NCBI GenBank assembly: GCA_031284165.1
Contig: JAITAK010000013.1
Location: 1-35,879 of the forward strand
Reading direction: 5' to 3'
Length of the DNA: 35,879 nt
Source of the DNA: Puniceicoccales bacterium
GTDB lineage: Bacteria > Verrucomicrobiota > Verrucomicrobiia > Opitutales > LL51
Below the pieces are notes generated by a model that was given only the letters and a program-made list of their open reading frames with translations, did not search any database and was not told where the DNA came from. The position numbers and the translations under genes were made by a program. Positions 1 through 7,721 of the stretch are shown piece after piece. The number at the start of each line of letters is the position of its first letter. Position 1 is the first letter of the stretch.

Positions 1-1818
1 CATTCCTCCAGTGGCAATAAAATTTTTGTTAGTGGGTTCACGCCGGATGAGTTCTAAAGTTGCGTTATAGCTACAAACATTTTTATTGCCGAAAATATCC
101 TTTCCGTTACAATCGCGGAGTTTCAGTTTTACCTGCGGTTTAGCGAATTCCAAAAAATGCTCTATCCTATCATAAATTTTTATGAAATAATTCGTCGCAA
201 TTTTTTTTAAAAATTCTTTACCAGGAGGTATTTTGAAGTACGTATCGATCAGATGTGTTATGGCTTTTATATATAAACTGCGATCTTGCGGTGCATGATT
301 GTGAATGATATCCGGATAGGCTATGGTTGAAAGGGCAACCTCTAAAAGCTTAGGATTACACAATAGCTTTGCGAGCGCGATAATGTCTTTTACTCTAGGT
401 GTGCCGAGCAACAGGGGCTCATCGATCTCGAAAGATCCCGGCAAAACCATATTTAGTTTTTTGAGGTATTCTTCCAATGGGGTATCTAGAGCCATAGAGC
501 AACGAGAATTATCCGCGTAAACCTTACAGAGATCCTCGTCTGTTAATTTTAAATGTGATTTACAAATTTCCATTGACTTTCGCTGTATCGCCATTTCCAG
601 CGCAGCAGTGGCCGCATGCAGGGTGACCATATCTTGATAATCAATCATGGCTTGCATTTCGCTCGTATTTCCTTGGGCATAAGCTTCCGTGGACCCATAT
701 TTTCCTCCGATAATTTCCAAAAGTTCTCGAGCGATTATTTCTTTAGCCGCCCAGTTGCATTGATTTTCGGCGACATCGAGATCATATTTTAAATCCAACA
801 TCGCTTTGAAATAGTTTTTTTGGTACTTTTTGAGGCTGATCGTCCTATTTGCATAGTCGTAGCAGCGGTAAGATAAATGAGTTGCACCAGCAAAAATAAC
901 CTGACGGTGCTCATCTTGAAAAGTGCGGTGATCTTTAAATACCCTATAATCGAAGTTGTATTTCGAATGTCCATCGGAAGCAGGGCTGGAATAATCTCGG
1001 AAAGAAGCGACATTCATGGCTACCGAAGGTTCTGTCGCAGCAGTAATAGGTAAACTACGCGGTTGAGGTAAAATATTTAGTTTTGGGCCCATCAATGTTT
1101 TAACGACACTTGCGGCAGCGACGATCACCGTTGTCCCTGCTAAAACGAACACCGCCTTCTTTGTCGATGAGGTATACCATGCCTTTAATTTGATGTCGAT
1201 AAGCTTATTTGCTTCTGACTCAGGGACTAAACAGAAAAGTTTTTTGTTATAGGTGATGAAGAATAATAATTTTCCCTGACTCCATAAGTTTACCCAATTT
1301 TTAATTAAAACGCCATTTTTACCTAAGTTTCTCTGCCTTAAAATATTTTGAATATTGTCGTCATTAAAAATGCCTGATTTATATATGATTTTTCTGCCAT
1401 TTGGCCAGGAATCGTCAATGCTTAACTCATTGAAAAAGTAAGGGCATATGAACCTTCCATCGGTTATTTCCAAAAGAACCACTGGTAAAGGGTCAGTTTG
1501 TAGTTTTTCGTTTCTATATTGAGTGCTATAGTGATCAATAGTCGTCCATATTTCCATTTCCGATAAACTTTGGCCTGTGCGATTCAAGAGAAGGCGCAAG
1601 CCCAATTTTGCTTCTAACGCGCAAGTGGCGTTAATTTTGGAAAGAAAGGTTTTAGCCTTCGAATGAACAGTGTCTCCTAGATTCACATCTGTTCCTAAAG
1701 CCGAAGTATTAGTTTTCGATATATCTTCTTGGGATTGGCGTTGTTCTGAAGCATGGAAAACGTTTGGAAAATTTCCGGCAATTATTGTGGCAACGATATA
1801 CGGTTTGATGCTGGCCAT
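1..1818 (-). CDS. Partial CDS (3' end outside window): putative exported/membrane protein, paralog of the adjacent 2012..3994 gene; N-terminal signal peptide, conserved ectodomain, TM segment, unique Cys-containing C-terminal region
   Basis: Reverse strand from ATG at 1818 has 606 codons with no stop to the window edge (checked triplet by triplet; no in-frame tta/cta/tca on +). Begins MASIKPYIVATIIAGNFPNVFHASEQ. Shares LPVVLLEITDGRFICPYFFNELSIDDSWPNGRKIIYKSGIFNDDNIQNILRQRNLGKNGVLIKNW with the neighbouring ORF. Missing from the ORF track because its stop lies outside the window. Confidence 0.85.
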   Translation of the reverse strand, partial: MASIKPYIVATIIAGNFPNVFHASEQRQSQEDISKTNTSALGTDVNLGDTVHSKAKTFLSKINATCALEAKLGLRLLLNRTGQSLSEMEIWTTIDHYSTQYRNEKLQTDPLPVVLLEITDGRFICPYFFNELSIDDSWPNGRKIIYKSGIFNDDNIQNILRQRNLGKNGVLIKNWVNLWSQGKLLFFITYNKKLFCLVPESEANKLIDIKLKAWYTSSTKKAVFVLAGTTVIVAAASVVKTLMGPKLNILPQPRSLPITAATEPSVAMNVASFRDYSSPASDGHSKYNFDYRVFKDHRTFQDEHRQVIFAGATHLSYRCYDYANRTISLKKYQKNYFKAMLDLKYDLDVAENQCNWAAKEIIARELLEIIGGKYGSTEAYAQGNTSEMQAMIDYQDMVTLHAATAALEMAIQRKSMEICKSHLKLTDEDLCKVYADNSRCSMALDTPLEEYLKKLNMVLPGSFEIDEPLLLGTPRVKDIIALAKLLCNPKLLEVALSTIAYPDIIHNHAPQDRSLYIKAITHLIDTYFKIPPGKEFLKKIATNYFIKIYDRIEHFLEFAKPQVKLKLRDCNGKDIFGNKNVCSYNATLELIRREPTNKNFIATGGM

Positions 1819-1828
1819 AGGTGTATAC

Positions 1829-1856
1829 AATATATGAAATCCCAATGATTGATCAA
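1829..1856 (-). promoter_or_regulatory. Putative sigma70-type promoter for the 1..1818 gene: TTGATC-N16-TATATT, 10 nt upstream of the ATG
   Basis: Reverse strand TTGATC AATCATTGGGATTTCA TATATT GTATACACCT ATG. The same -35/-10/ATG spacing is found upstream of the paralog. Confidence 0.5.
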
Positions 1857-1879
1857 TTTTTTAAATATCTATGAAAACT

Positions 1880-1914
1880 TTCCCCAAACGCATATTTGAA
1901 GTTCGTTTGGGGAA
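1880..1914 (-). terminator. Stem-loop, possible terminator of the 2012..3994 gene
   Basis: 11-bp perfect inverted repeat ttccccaaacg (1880-1890) / cgtttggggaa (1904-1914), 13-nt loop, about 100 nt downstream of the stop. Only a short T-rich tail on the minus strand. Confidence 0.5.
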
Positions 1915-1951
1915 TGAGCTATCCTGGACCTAAAGACACCCTCTAGTGCCC

Positions 1952-2013
1952 AATGATTCAAGAAAGCCGAAAGTCATAGATTAATGATTCAAGAAAGCCG
2001 AAAGTCATAGATT
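1952..2013. repeat. 31-bp perfect tandem duplication at the 3' end of the 2012..3994 gene
   Basis: aatgattcaagaaagccgaaagtcatagatt at 1952-1982 and again at 1983-2013; the second copy overlaps the TAA stop (2012-2014). Confidence 0.95.
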
Positions 2014-3994
2014 ATTTGGTTTTGATGCTCACCTGAATACCTTCATCCGGTTCCGGTACAGCTTCATGGACCATAGCATAAGGGGAAAGATCATATTTCT
2101 CTATCTCTTGGGGTGTAGCACGACGTACAGTAACCAGAGAGCTACATTCTCCAGGTACTGATATGTCGATAAAATTAGATCCGGTGAGCTCATTCGTATT
2201 GAATATAAATTTTTTCTCACGTTCGATCTTACCTACATGATCAATAAATAATTTGTTCGGGCAAACCCGATGAATTCTGCATTCTTTAGAACCACATTTT
2301 TGGCAATCGAAAGGTTCACCCTGAGACTCCCTTAGCACACGACCGTTTTCTTCTGATTTAAGAGGCGTTGCATCAGTGTTCGCTGCATCAGGAATAGTTG
2401 CATCAGCTACATCAGGGTTAGCAAAAGTGAATGGCACATTAGGCACATTAGAATCAGATGCTGCATTTTTATCGTTCTGTTTATTACCATTTTTGCCATT
2501 TGCAGCGGGTGTTACATTATTAAGAATGGATGGCGCACCAGAATCAACTGGATTGGGTGCTACATCAGAGGCCTCAAAAATGAATGACTCACAAGGTGGC
2601 TTGGGTGCTACATCTTTATCGTCGTTGCCATTTTCGTTATGATGACACTTGGGACATGCAGGACACCAGGGACATCCAGGACATCTAGGACATCTAGGAC
2701 ATCTAGGGCATTCAGGACATCTAAGGCGAGGATTCGGAACTTGCGGATTTTGAGGGCAAGGACGACATTCCCCATTGGGGTCAAGGCATTGTCCCTCAGG
2801 ACAAGGCGATATGCCAGGATAGCCTGAAACAGGTATCAATGGAGGACGATCGGCATTAGGTTCGCCCTTAGTTCCATTAAGTTTGTTCTGAAATTTGTCC
2901 TTAATGTCCTGAAATTTTTCCTGAGATTTGTTCTTAATGTCCCTAAATTTTTTCTTAGATTTGTCCTTAATGTCCTTAAATTTTTCCTGAGATTTGTTCT
3001 TAATGTCCTTAAATTTTTCCCTAGATTTGTCCTTAATGTCTATAAGTTTGTCCTTAATGTCCTTAAGGTTGTAATTAGCATTTATTGCATCTGCACGAGT
3101 AAACGTAGGATCATTGTCGGATGGCAATTGACCACCATTAGTACCAGGAGGATTGGTAGGTGTAGGTGTTGTAGGTGTTGTTGTAATAGTGTCGGATGGC
3201 GATTGATCAATGTTAGGGCTAGAAGGATTGGTAGGGGAAGTAATATCGTCTGGTTTTTGGGGTTTAGCTTTAGCACCAACTGCGATAAGGGCCGCTGCTG
3301 CTGCTGCTGCCCCTCCCGTTAACATCGCTGCCTTTTTCAGTGATGACGTATGCCATGCTTCCGATGTTACAGCCCCAAGTTCTGCGTTTGTTTCTTGCTT
3401 AGGGGCCAAAATGAAGATTTTTTTATCATGAGTGACAAAAAATAATAATTTCTCTTGTTGCCATAACCCATTCCAATCCCTAATGAAAACGCCATCTTTA
3501 TTTAGGTTACCTTGCCGTAAGATTTTTTGAACTTCATCGTCTTTAAAAGTACCGGATTTATATGTAATTTTCTTACCGTTAAGCCAGGAATCGTAAATGC
3601 TCAATTCATTGAAAAAATAGGGACATATAAATTTTCCGTCCGTAACTTCGAGAAGAACAACAGGTAAATTTCCACTTTGCGGATTGTTGAATTTTATTTT
3701 ATCGACGCAATTACTTATTGTCTTTACTATTTCTTGCTTCGATAAATTTTGATCTGTATCCAAAAGAAGACGCAGATCTGATTTCGCATCCAAAGCACAA
3801 ACGGTATTGATTTTTGCAAGAAGCGTTTTAGCTCTATCGTTAGCGGTATTCCTTAAATCTATGTCTTTTCCTAAAGTTAAGACGCTGGATTGCGGTAAAA
3901 CACTATTAGGATAAGATGGATTAGAACCGTAGGAAATATTTAGCAAATTTCCTGCAATAACTGCAGCAACGACGTATTGTTTTATATTTTTCAT
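2012..3994 (-). CDS. Putative exported/membrane protein with N-terminal module shared with 1..1818, Ala-rich TM segment, Pro/Thr linker, hendecad repeat and (CPx)n cysteine array
   Basis: ORF open from 4066, but paralog alignment and promoter position favour ATG 3994 (MKNIKQYVVAAVIAGNLLNISYG). Contains AAMLTGGAAAAAAALIAVG, five xDIK[DN]K..xKF units and CPECPRCPRCPRCPGCPWCPACPKC. Confidence 0.9.
   Translation of the reverse strand: MKNIKQYVVAAVIAGNLLNISYGSNPSYPNSVLPQSSVLTLGKDIDLRNTANDRAKTLLAKINTVCALDAKSDLRLLLDTDQNLSKQEIVKTISNCVDKIKFNNPQSGNLPVVLLEVTDGKFICPYFFNELSIYDSWLNGKKITYKSGTFKDDEVQKILRQGNLNKDGVFIRDWNGLWQQEKLLFFVTHDKKIFILAPKQETNAELGAVTSEAWHTSSLKKAAMLTGGAAAAAAALIAVGAKAKPQKPDDITSPTNPSSPNIDQSPSDTITTTPTTPTPTNPPGTNGGQLPSDNDPTFTRADAINANYNLKDIKDKLIDIKDKSREKFKDIKNKSQEKFKDIKDKSKKKFRDIKNKSQEKFQDIKDKFQNKLNGTKGEPNADRPPLIPVSGYPGISPCPEGQCLDPNGECRPCPQNPQVPNPRLRCPECPRCPRCPRCPGCPWCPACPKCHHNENGNDDKDVAPKPPCESFIFEASDVAPNPVDSGAPSILNNVTPAANGKNGNKQNDKNAASDSNVPNVPFTFANPDVADATIPDAANTDATPLKSEENGRVLRESQGEPFDCQKCGSKECRIHRVCPNKLFIDHVGKIEREKKFIFNTNELTGSNFIDISVPGECSSLVTVRRATPQEIEKYDLSPYAMVHEAVPEPDEGIQVSIKTK
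2645..2719 (-). repeat. 9-bp (Cys-Pro-x) coding repeat
   Basis: Repeated ggacatcta-type 9-mers encode CPECPRCPRCPRCPGCPWCPACPKC (9 Cys in 25 residues). Confidence 0.9.
2879..3066 (-). repeat. 33-bp / 11-residue coding repeat
   Basis: Encodes IDIKDKSREKF-KDIKNKSQEKF-KDIKDKSKKKF-RDIKNKSQEKF-QDIKDKFQNKL. Confidence 0.9.
3117..3236 (-). repeat. Imperfect about 45-bp direct repeat with 75-bp offset in the Pro/Thr-rich linker
   Basis: tcggatggcaattgaccaccattagtaccaggaggattggtagg (3117-) and tcggatggcgattgatcaatgttagggctagaaggattggtagg (3192-). Confidence 0.75.
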
Positions 3995-4004
3995 CATTAT
4001 TGGT

Positions 4005-4032
4005 AATGTATTAAATTTTACTAACTTATCAA
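4005..4032 (-). promoter_or_regulatory. Putative promoter for the 2012..3994 gene: TTGATA-N16-TACATT, 10 nt upstream of the ATG
   Basis: Reverse strand TTGATA AGTTAGTAAAATTTAA TACATT ACCAATAATG ATG; spacing identical to the paralog. Confidence 0.45.
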
Positions 4033-4227
4033 GTTTTTTTATCGATTTTGTCAAAAAATGCTCCAAAATATAATTATTTCTGATTTTAGATTGCAGTTCA
4101 TCTCATGAATGCTTAATTCAATGCCATTGATTTTTTATCCACATTAGCATACATTAGCGTTGATATAGATCCTTTTCTAATCCGCTTTCCAGCGACCTGG
4201 CCTATAGAAGGCATCCGCTGGTACGGT

Positions 4228-4959
4228 ATGGCTTACGTCATAAGTTTTTTTTTAGTACAATTTTTTTTAGCCTCCTACACTAAAAGGAATCTTTCATCTT
4301 TGGTGCCCCTCCAAAACGATGCACTTTTATTCTATCTTGGATTAGGCATACTTGTAGGAGGGCGTTTGGGCTACTGTTTACTGTACAATTGGGATCAATT
4401 TACTGCGAACCCGCTCGTTTTTTTTCAAATTTGGAGGGGAGGAATGGCGAGTCATGGCGGCTTTATAGGAGGAATTTTAGCGATCCTCTATTTTTCCAGA
4501 AAGTCGCGTTGCAATCCATGGATTATAGGCGATATCGTTTGTTCTATAATTCCTCTATGTTTAATGATTGGGCGTTGCGGAAACTTTATCAATGCGGAAC
4601 TCGTTGGTCGCGTTACAGAAGTTCCGTGGGGTGTTGTGTTTGAAAGGGGAGGAACTTTAGGCCTAGCGGTGCGCCATCCTTCTCAGTTATATGAGGCTTT
4701 TTTCGAAGGAAGCTTACCGTTCATTGTGCTGCAGATTTTAATTCGAAGGAAAAATAACGCTCCCGGGTACTTGAGCAGTTTATTTCTTGTCTTATATGCG
4801 GTAGGTCGCATAGGTTGCGAATTTTTCCGAGAACCCGATGCAGGATTAATTTTAGGGATGACGCGGGGGCAGTTTTGGAGTATATTCCTGTTGATTTTCG
4901 GAATAATCTTAATGCTGGCCAAGAGAAATGTTCGGCGAAGTCTTCCCAAACTGAACTGA
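4228..4959 (+). CDS. lgt: Prolipoprotein diacylglyceryl transferase; ATG 4228 is probably not the true start (see findings)
   Basis: GGMASHGGFIGG, MIGRCGNFINAELVGR, RHPSQLYEAFFEG motifs, multipass hydrophobic profile; Lgt-like residues continue upstream of the ATG in frame (IDPFLIRFPATWPIEGIRWYG). Confidence 0.95.
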   Translation: MAYVISFFLVQFFLASYTKRNLSSLVPLQNDALLFYLGLGILVGGRLGYCLLYNWDQFTANPLVFFQIWRGGMASHGGFIGGILAILYFSRKSRCNPWIIGDIVCSIIPLCLMIGRCGNFINAELVGRVTEVPWGVVFERGGTLGLAVRHPSQLYEAFFEGSLPFIVLQILIRRKNNAPGYLSSLFLVLYAVGRIGCEFFREPDAGLILGMTRGQFWSIFLLIFGIILMLAKRNVRRSLPKLN

Positions 4960-5101
4960 GAGTGTAAGGCGTGCGCTTTCTAAAGGACCTGTAAAGTCGA
5001 AGGCGAAGAGGCATTTTATTTCATGCTTTGATATTTTTATCTATAATTTTTAGTCCATGATTTTTGACTTGTTCTTCCGGAAAACTCGTTAATCTAAAGT
5101 T

Positions 5102-7684
5102 ATGATGGCGTCAGGATGCAAAAATTATGATTTTCACCAAATAGAACCATTTTGGCAAGAGCGGTGGTTGAAAGAGAAAACCTTCGGCGCGAAAAATGAA
5201 AGCCATGAAAAGAAATACTACGTTTTAGACATGTTTCCCTATCCATCGGGGGCAGGTTTACATATCGGTCATCCCGAAGGCTATACGGCATCAGATATTT
5301 TAGCGCGTTATAGATGGGCCAACGGTTTCAACGTCCTCCATCCGATGGGTTGGGATGCTTTTGGATTGCCTGCGGAGCAGCACGCCATCGCTACGGGACA
5401 ACATCCATCGATGAACACGCAAAACAATATCCGCCGCTTCCGCGAACAGATTCAGTCTTTAGGCTTTGCCATCGATTGGGATCGGGAAATTGACACTACT
5501 TCACCTCAATATTTTCATTGGACGCAGTGGATTTTTCTGCAGTTATTTAAACATGGACTGGCCTACGTCGATGATCAACCGGTTTGGTGGTGTCCGGAAT
5601 TGAAATCGGTGCTTGCCAATGAGGAAGTCGTTAATGGACTTTCGGAACGCGGCAACTTTCCTGTTGAGCGAAAAAATTTGCGCCAATGGGTTCTGAAAAT
5701 TACATACTACGCCGACCGATTATTGCAGGGCCTGAAAGATATTGATTGGCCTGATTCGACGAAGCGACAGCAAATTGCTTGGATTGGCCGTTCTGAAGGC
5801 GCAACGATTGACTTTCCTGTAGCGAACCATGACTTAAAAATTAGCGTTTATACAACGCGCCCCGATACACTTTATGGGGTAACATTTCTCGTCCTGGCCC
5901 CAGAACATGAATGCGTTGAACGAGTAACCACGCCGGAAAATCAAACGAAAGTTTCGGAATACATCCGCAACGCTAAAAGGAAGAGCGATTTAGAACGTAC
6001 CGATTTAGCTAAGGATAAATCGGGGATTTTCACAGGTAGTTTTGCGATCAATCCGCTCAATGGGGAATCTATTCCCATTTGGATTGGGGATTACGTACTT
6101 GTTTCTTACGGAACGGGGGCGATTATGGCCGTTCCAGCACATGATGCGCGCGACTTCGAATTTGCGCAAAAATTTGCCATTCCCATAAAACAGGTCATCC
6201 TTCCCCAAACTGCGGAACAAACTCAGGAAAATTTTTCCGGACCTACGCTTCCATTTTGTGCCGACGGCATTTTAATCCATTCCGGCGAATTCGACGGTCT
6301 GGCCTCGGAAGAGGCTAAAGAAAAAATTATTCAAAAGGTAATCACAAGGAGTTTCGGGCGACGTGCCATAAAGTACAAATTACGCGATTGGCTATTTTCC
6401 CGCCAACGCTATTGGGGCGAGCCCATCCCCATTCTTTGGATCGAACGCGCGGATTATGATCGAGCGTTGAAAGAAAGGAAAGCCTATTTCGTTGATAAGA
6501 TGCCCAAAGAAACCGTAGCCTATAGCAAAAATGGGACAGAGTACTGTGCTATTCCACTCCATGAAGCGCAACTGCCGTTAAAACTTCCCGAAACGAATAC
6601 TTATTTGCCTTCCGATGATGGGGAAAGTCCTTTAGCTCGTGCAAAACAATGGCTTAATATCTTCGTGAACCTATCAACGGGCGAGATTTCCAACGAAGCG
6701 CAAGAAGGTTGGGTTGCCGCGATGCGAGAAACCAATACGATGCCTCAATGGGCTGGTTCCTGTTGGTATTACTTGCGTTACATGTCACCCAATGAGACCA
6801 AGCACCTCGTCGATCCCCGAGCAGAAGCTTACTGGAAGAGTCCTGATTTTTATATTGGTGGCGCAGAGCATGCGGTTTTACATCTATTATATGCCCGTTT
6901 CTGGCATTTGTTTCTCTACGATATCGGAGCCATAAGTGCGGAAAAAGAGCCCTTTTGTAAACTGTTTCATCAAGGTATTATTTTAGGGAATGATGGCCAT
7001 AAAATGTCCAAGAGTTGCGGAAATGTGATCAATCCCGATGAAATTGTCGCCCAATACGGTGCCGATTCGCTGCGCTTATACGAGATGTTTTTAGGCCCAC
7101 TCGAAGCGATGAAACCGTGGAAGTCCAAAGGAATTGAAGGTGTTTACCGCTTCTTGAAAAAAGTCTGGTCGCTTTATATCGATGAATTTGGAAAGACGAG
7201 AACATTTTCGGAAAACAATACGCCGGCAATCGATCGATTGCTCAATACGACGATTAAAAAAGTTACGGAAGATATCGAAGCGCTGCAGTTCAATACGGCA
7301 ATTGCGCAGATGATGATCTTTGTTCATGGCGCACAGAAGGACGGCATTCATCGTTCAACGGCGGTCGCATTTCTACAATTATTGGCGCCTTTTGCTCCCC
7401 ATATCAGTGAGGAACTTTGGGCACGTTTGGGTGAAAATTTTCCCATCGCGAAGGCAAAATGGCCAACCTATGATGCTTCGAAACTCGCCGCTCATAACGT
7501 AAAAATTATATTACAAGTTAACGGAAAAGTCCGCGATGAAATTTTAGTCGATGCCCAAGCTACTCCAGAAGAAATTGAAAAGATCGCTTGGCAGCGAGAG
7601 CGTTTTATTGCTTTTATCGGCCAGAGAAGAGTCATAAAAAAGGTTTACGTTCCTGGAAAGATTTTCAACGCAGTTATTCAATGA
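5102..7684 (+). CDS. leuS: Leucyl-tRNA synthetase
   Basis: DMFPYPSGAGLHIGHPEGYTASDI (HIGH), HKMSKSCGNV (KMSKS), AGSCWYYLRYMSP, C-terminal VNGKVRDEILV. Confidence 0.98.
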   Translation: MMASGCKNYDFHQIEPFWQERWLKEKTFGAKNESHEKKYYVLDMFPYPSGAGLHIGHPEGYTASDILARYRWANGFNVLHPMGWDAFGLPAEQHAIATGQHPSMNTQNNIRRFREQIQSLGFAIDWDREIDTTSPQYFHWTQWIFLQLFKHGLAYVDDQPVWWCPELKSVLANEEVVNGLSERGNFPVERKNLRQWVLKITYYADRLLQGLKDIDWPDSTKRQQIAWIGRSEGATIDFPVANHDLKISVYTTRPDTLYGVTFLVLAPEHECVERVTTPENQTKVSEYIRNAKRKSDLERTDLAKDKSGIFTGSFAINPLNGESIPIWIGDYVLVSYGTGAIMAVPAHDARDFEFAQKFAIPIKQVILPQTAEQTQENFSGPTLPFCADGILIHSGEFDGLASEEAKEKIIQKVITRSFGRRAIKYKLRDWLFSRQRYWGEPIPILWIERADYDRALKERKAYFVDKMPKETVAYSKNGTEYCAIPLHEAQLPLKLPETNTYLPSDDGESPLARAKQWLNIFVNLSTGEISNEAQEGWVAAMRETNTMPQWAGSCWYYLRYMSPNETKHLVDPRAEAYWKSPDFYIGGAEHAVLHLLYARFWHLFLYDIGAISAEKEPFCKLFHQGIILGNDGHKMSKSCGNVINPDEIVAQYGADSLRLYEMFLGPLEAMKPWKSKGIEGVYRFLKKVWSLYIDEFGKTRTFSENNTPAIDRLLNTTIKKVTEDIEALQFNTAIAQMMIFVHGAQKDGIHRSTAVAFLQLLAPFAPHISEELWARLGENFPIAKAKWPTYDASKLAAHNVKIILQVNGKVRDEILVDAQATPEEIEKIAWQRERFIAFIGQRRVIKKVYVPGKIFNAVIQ

Positions 7685-7721
7685 TCTTCAGATCCATGGG
7701 CTGAAACTACTGAGGTAAAGA

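Noticed and set aside
789-1013. 74-aa minus-strand ORF in the track
   Set aside because: Out of frame with the 606-codon open frame that is supported by paralogy; no recognisable motif.
2376-2827. Plus-strand ORFs (for example TSRTSRTSRTSRAFRT) opposite the CPx repeat
   Set aside because: Repeat-derived antisense translation of the well-supported minus-strand gene.
2879-3066. Regularly spaced about 33-bp repeats resembling a CRISPR array
   Set aside because: Units are contiguous with no unique spacers, remain in frame, and encode an 11-residue protein repeat; no cas genes.
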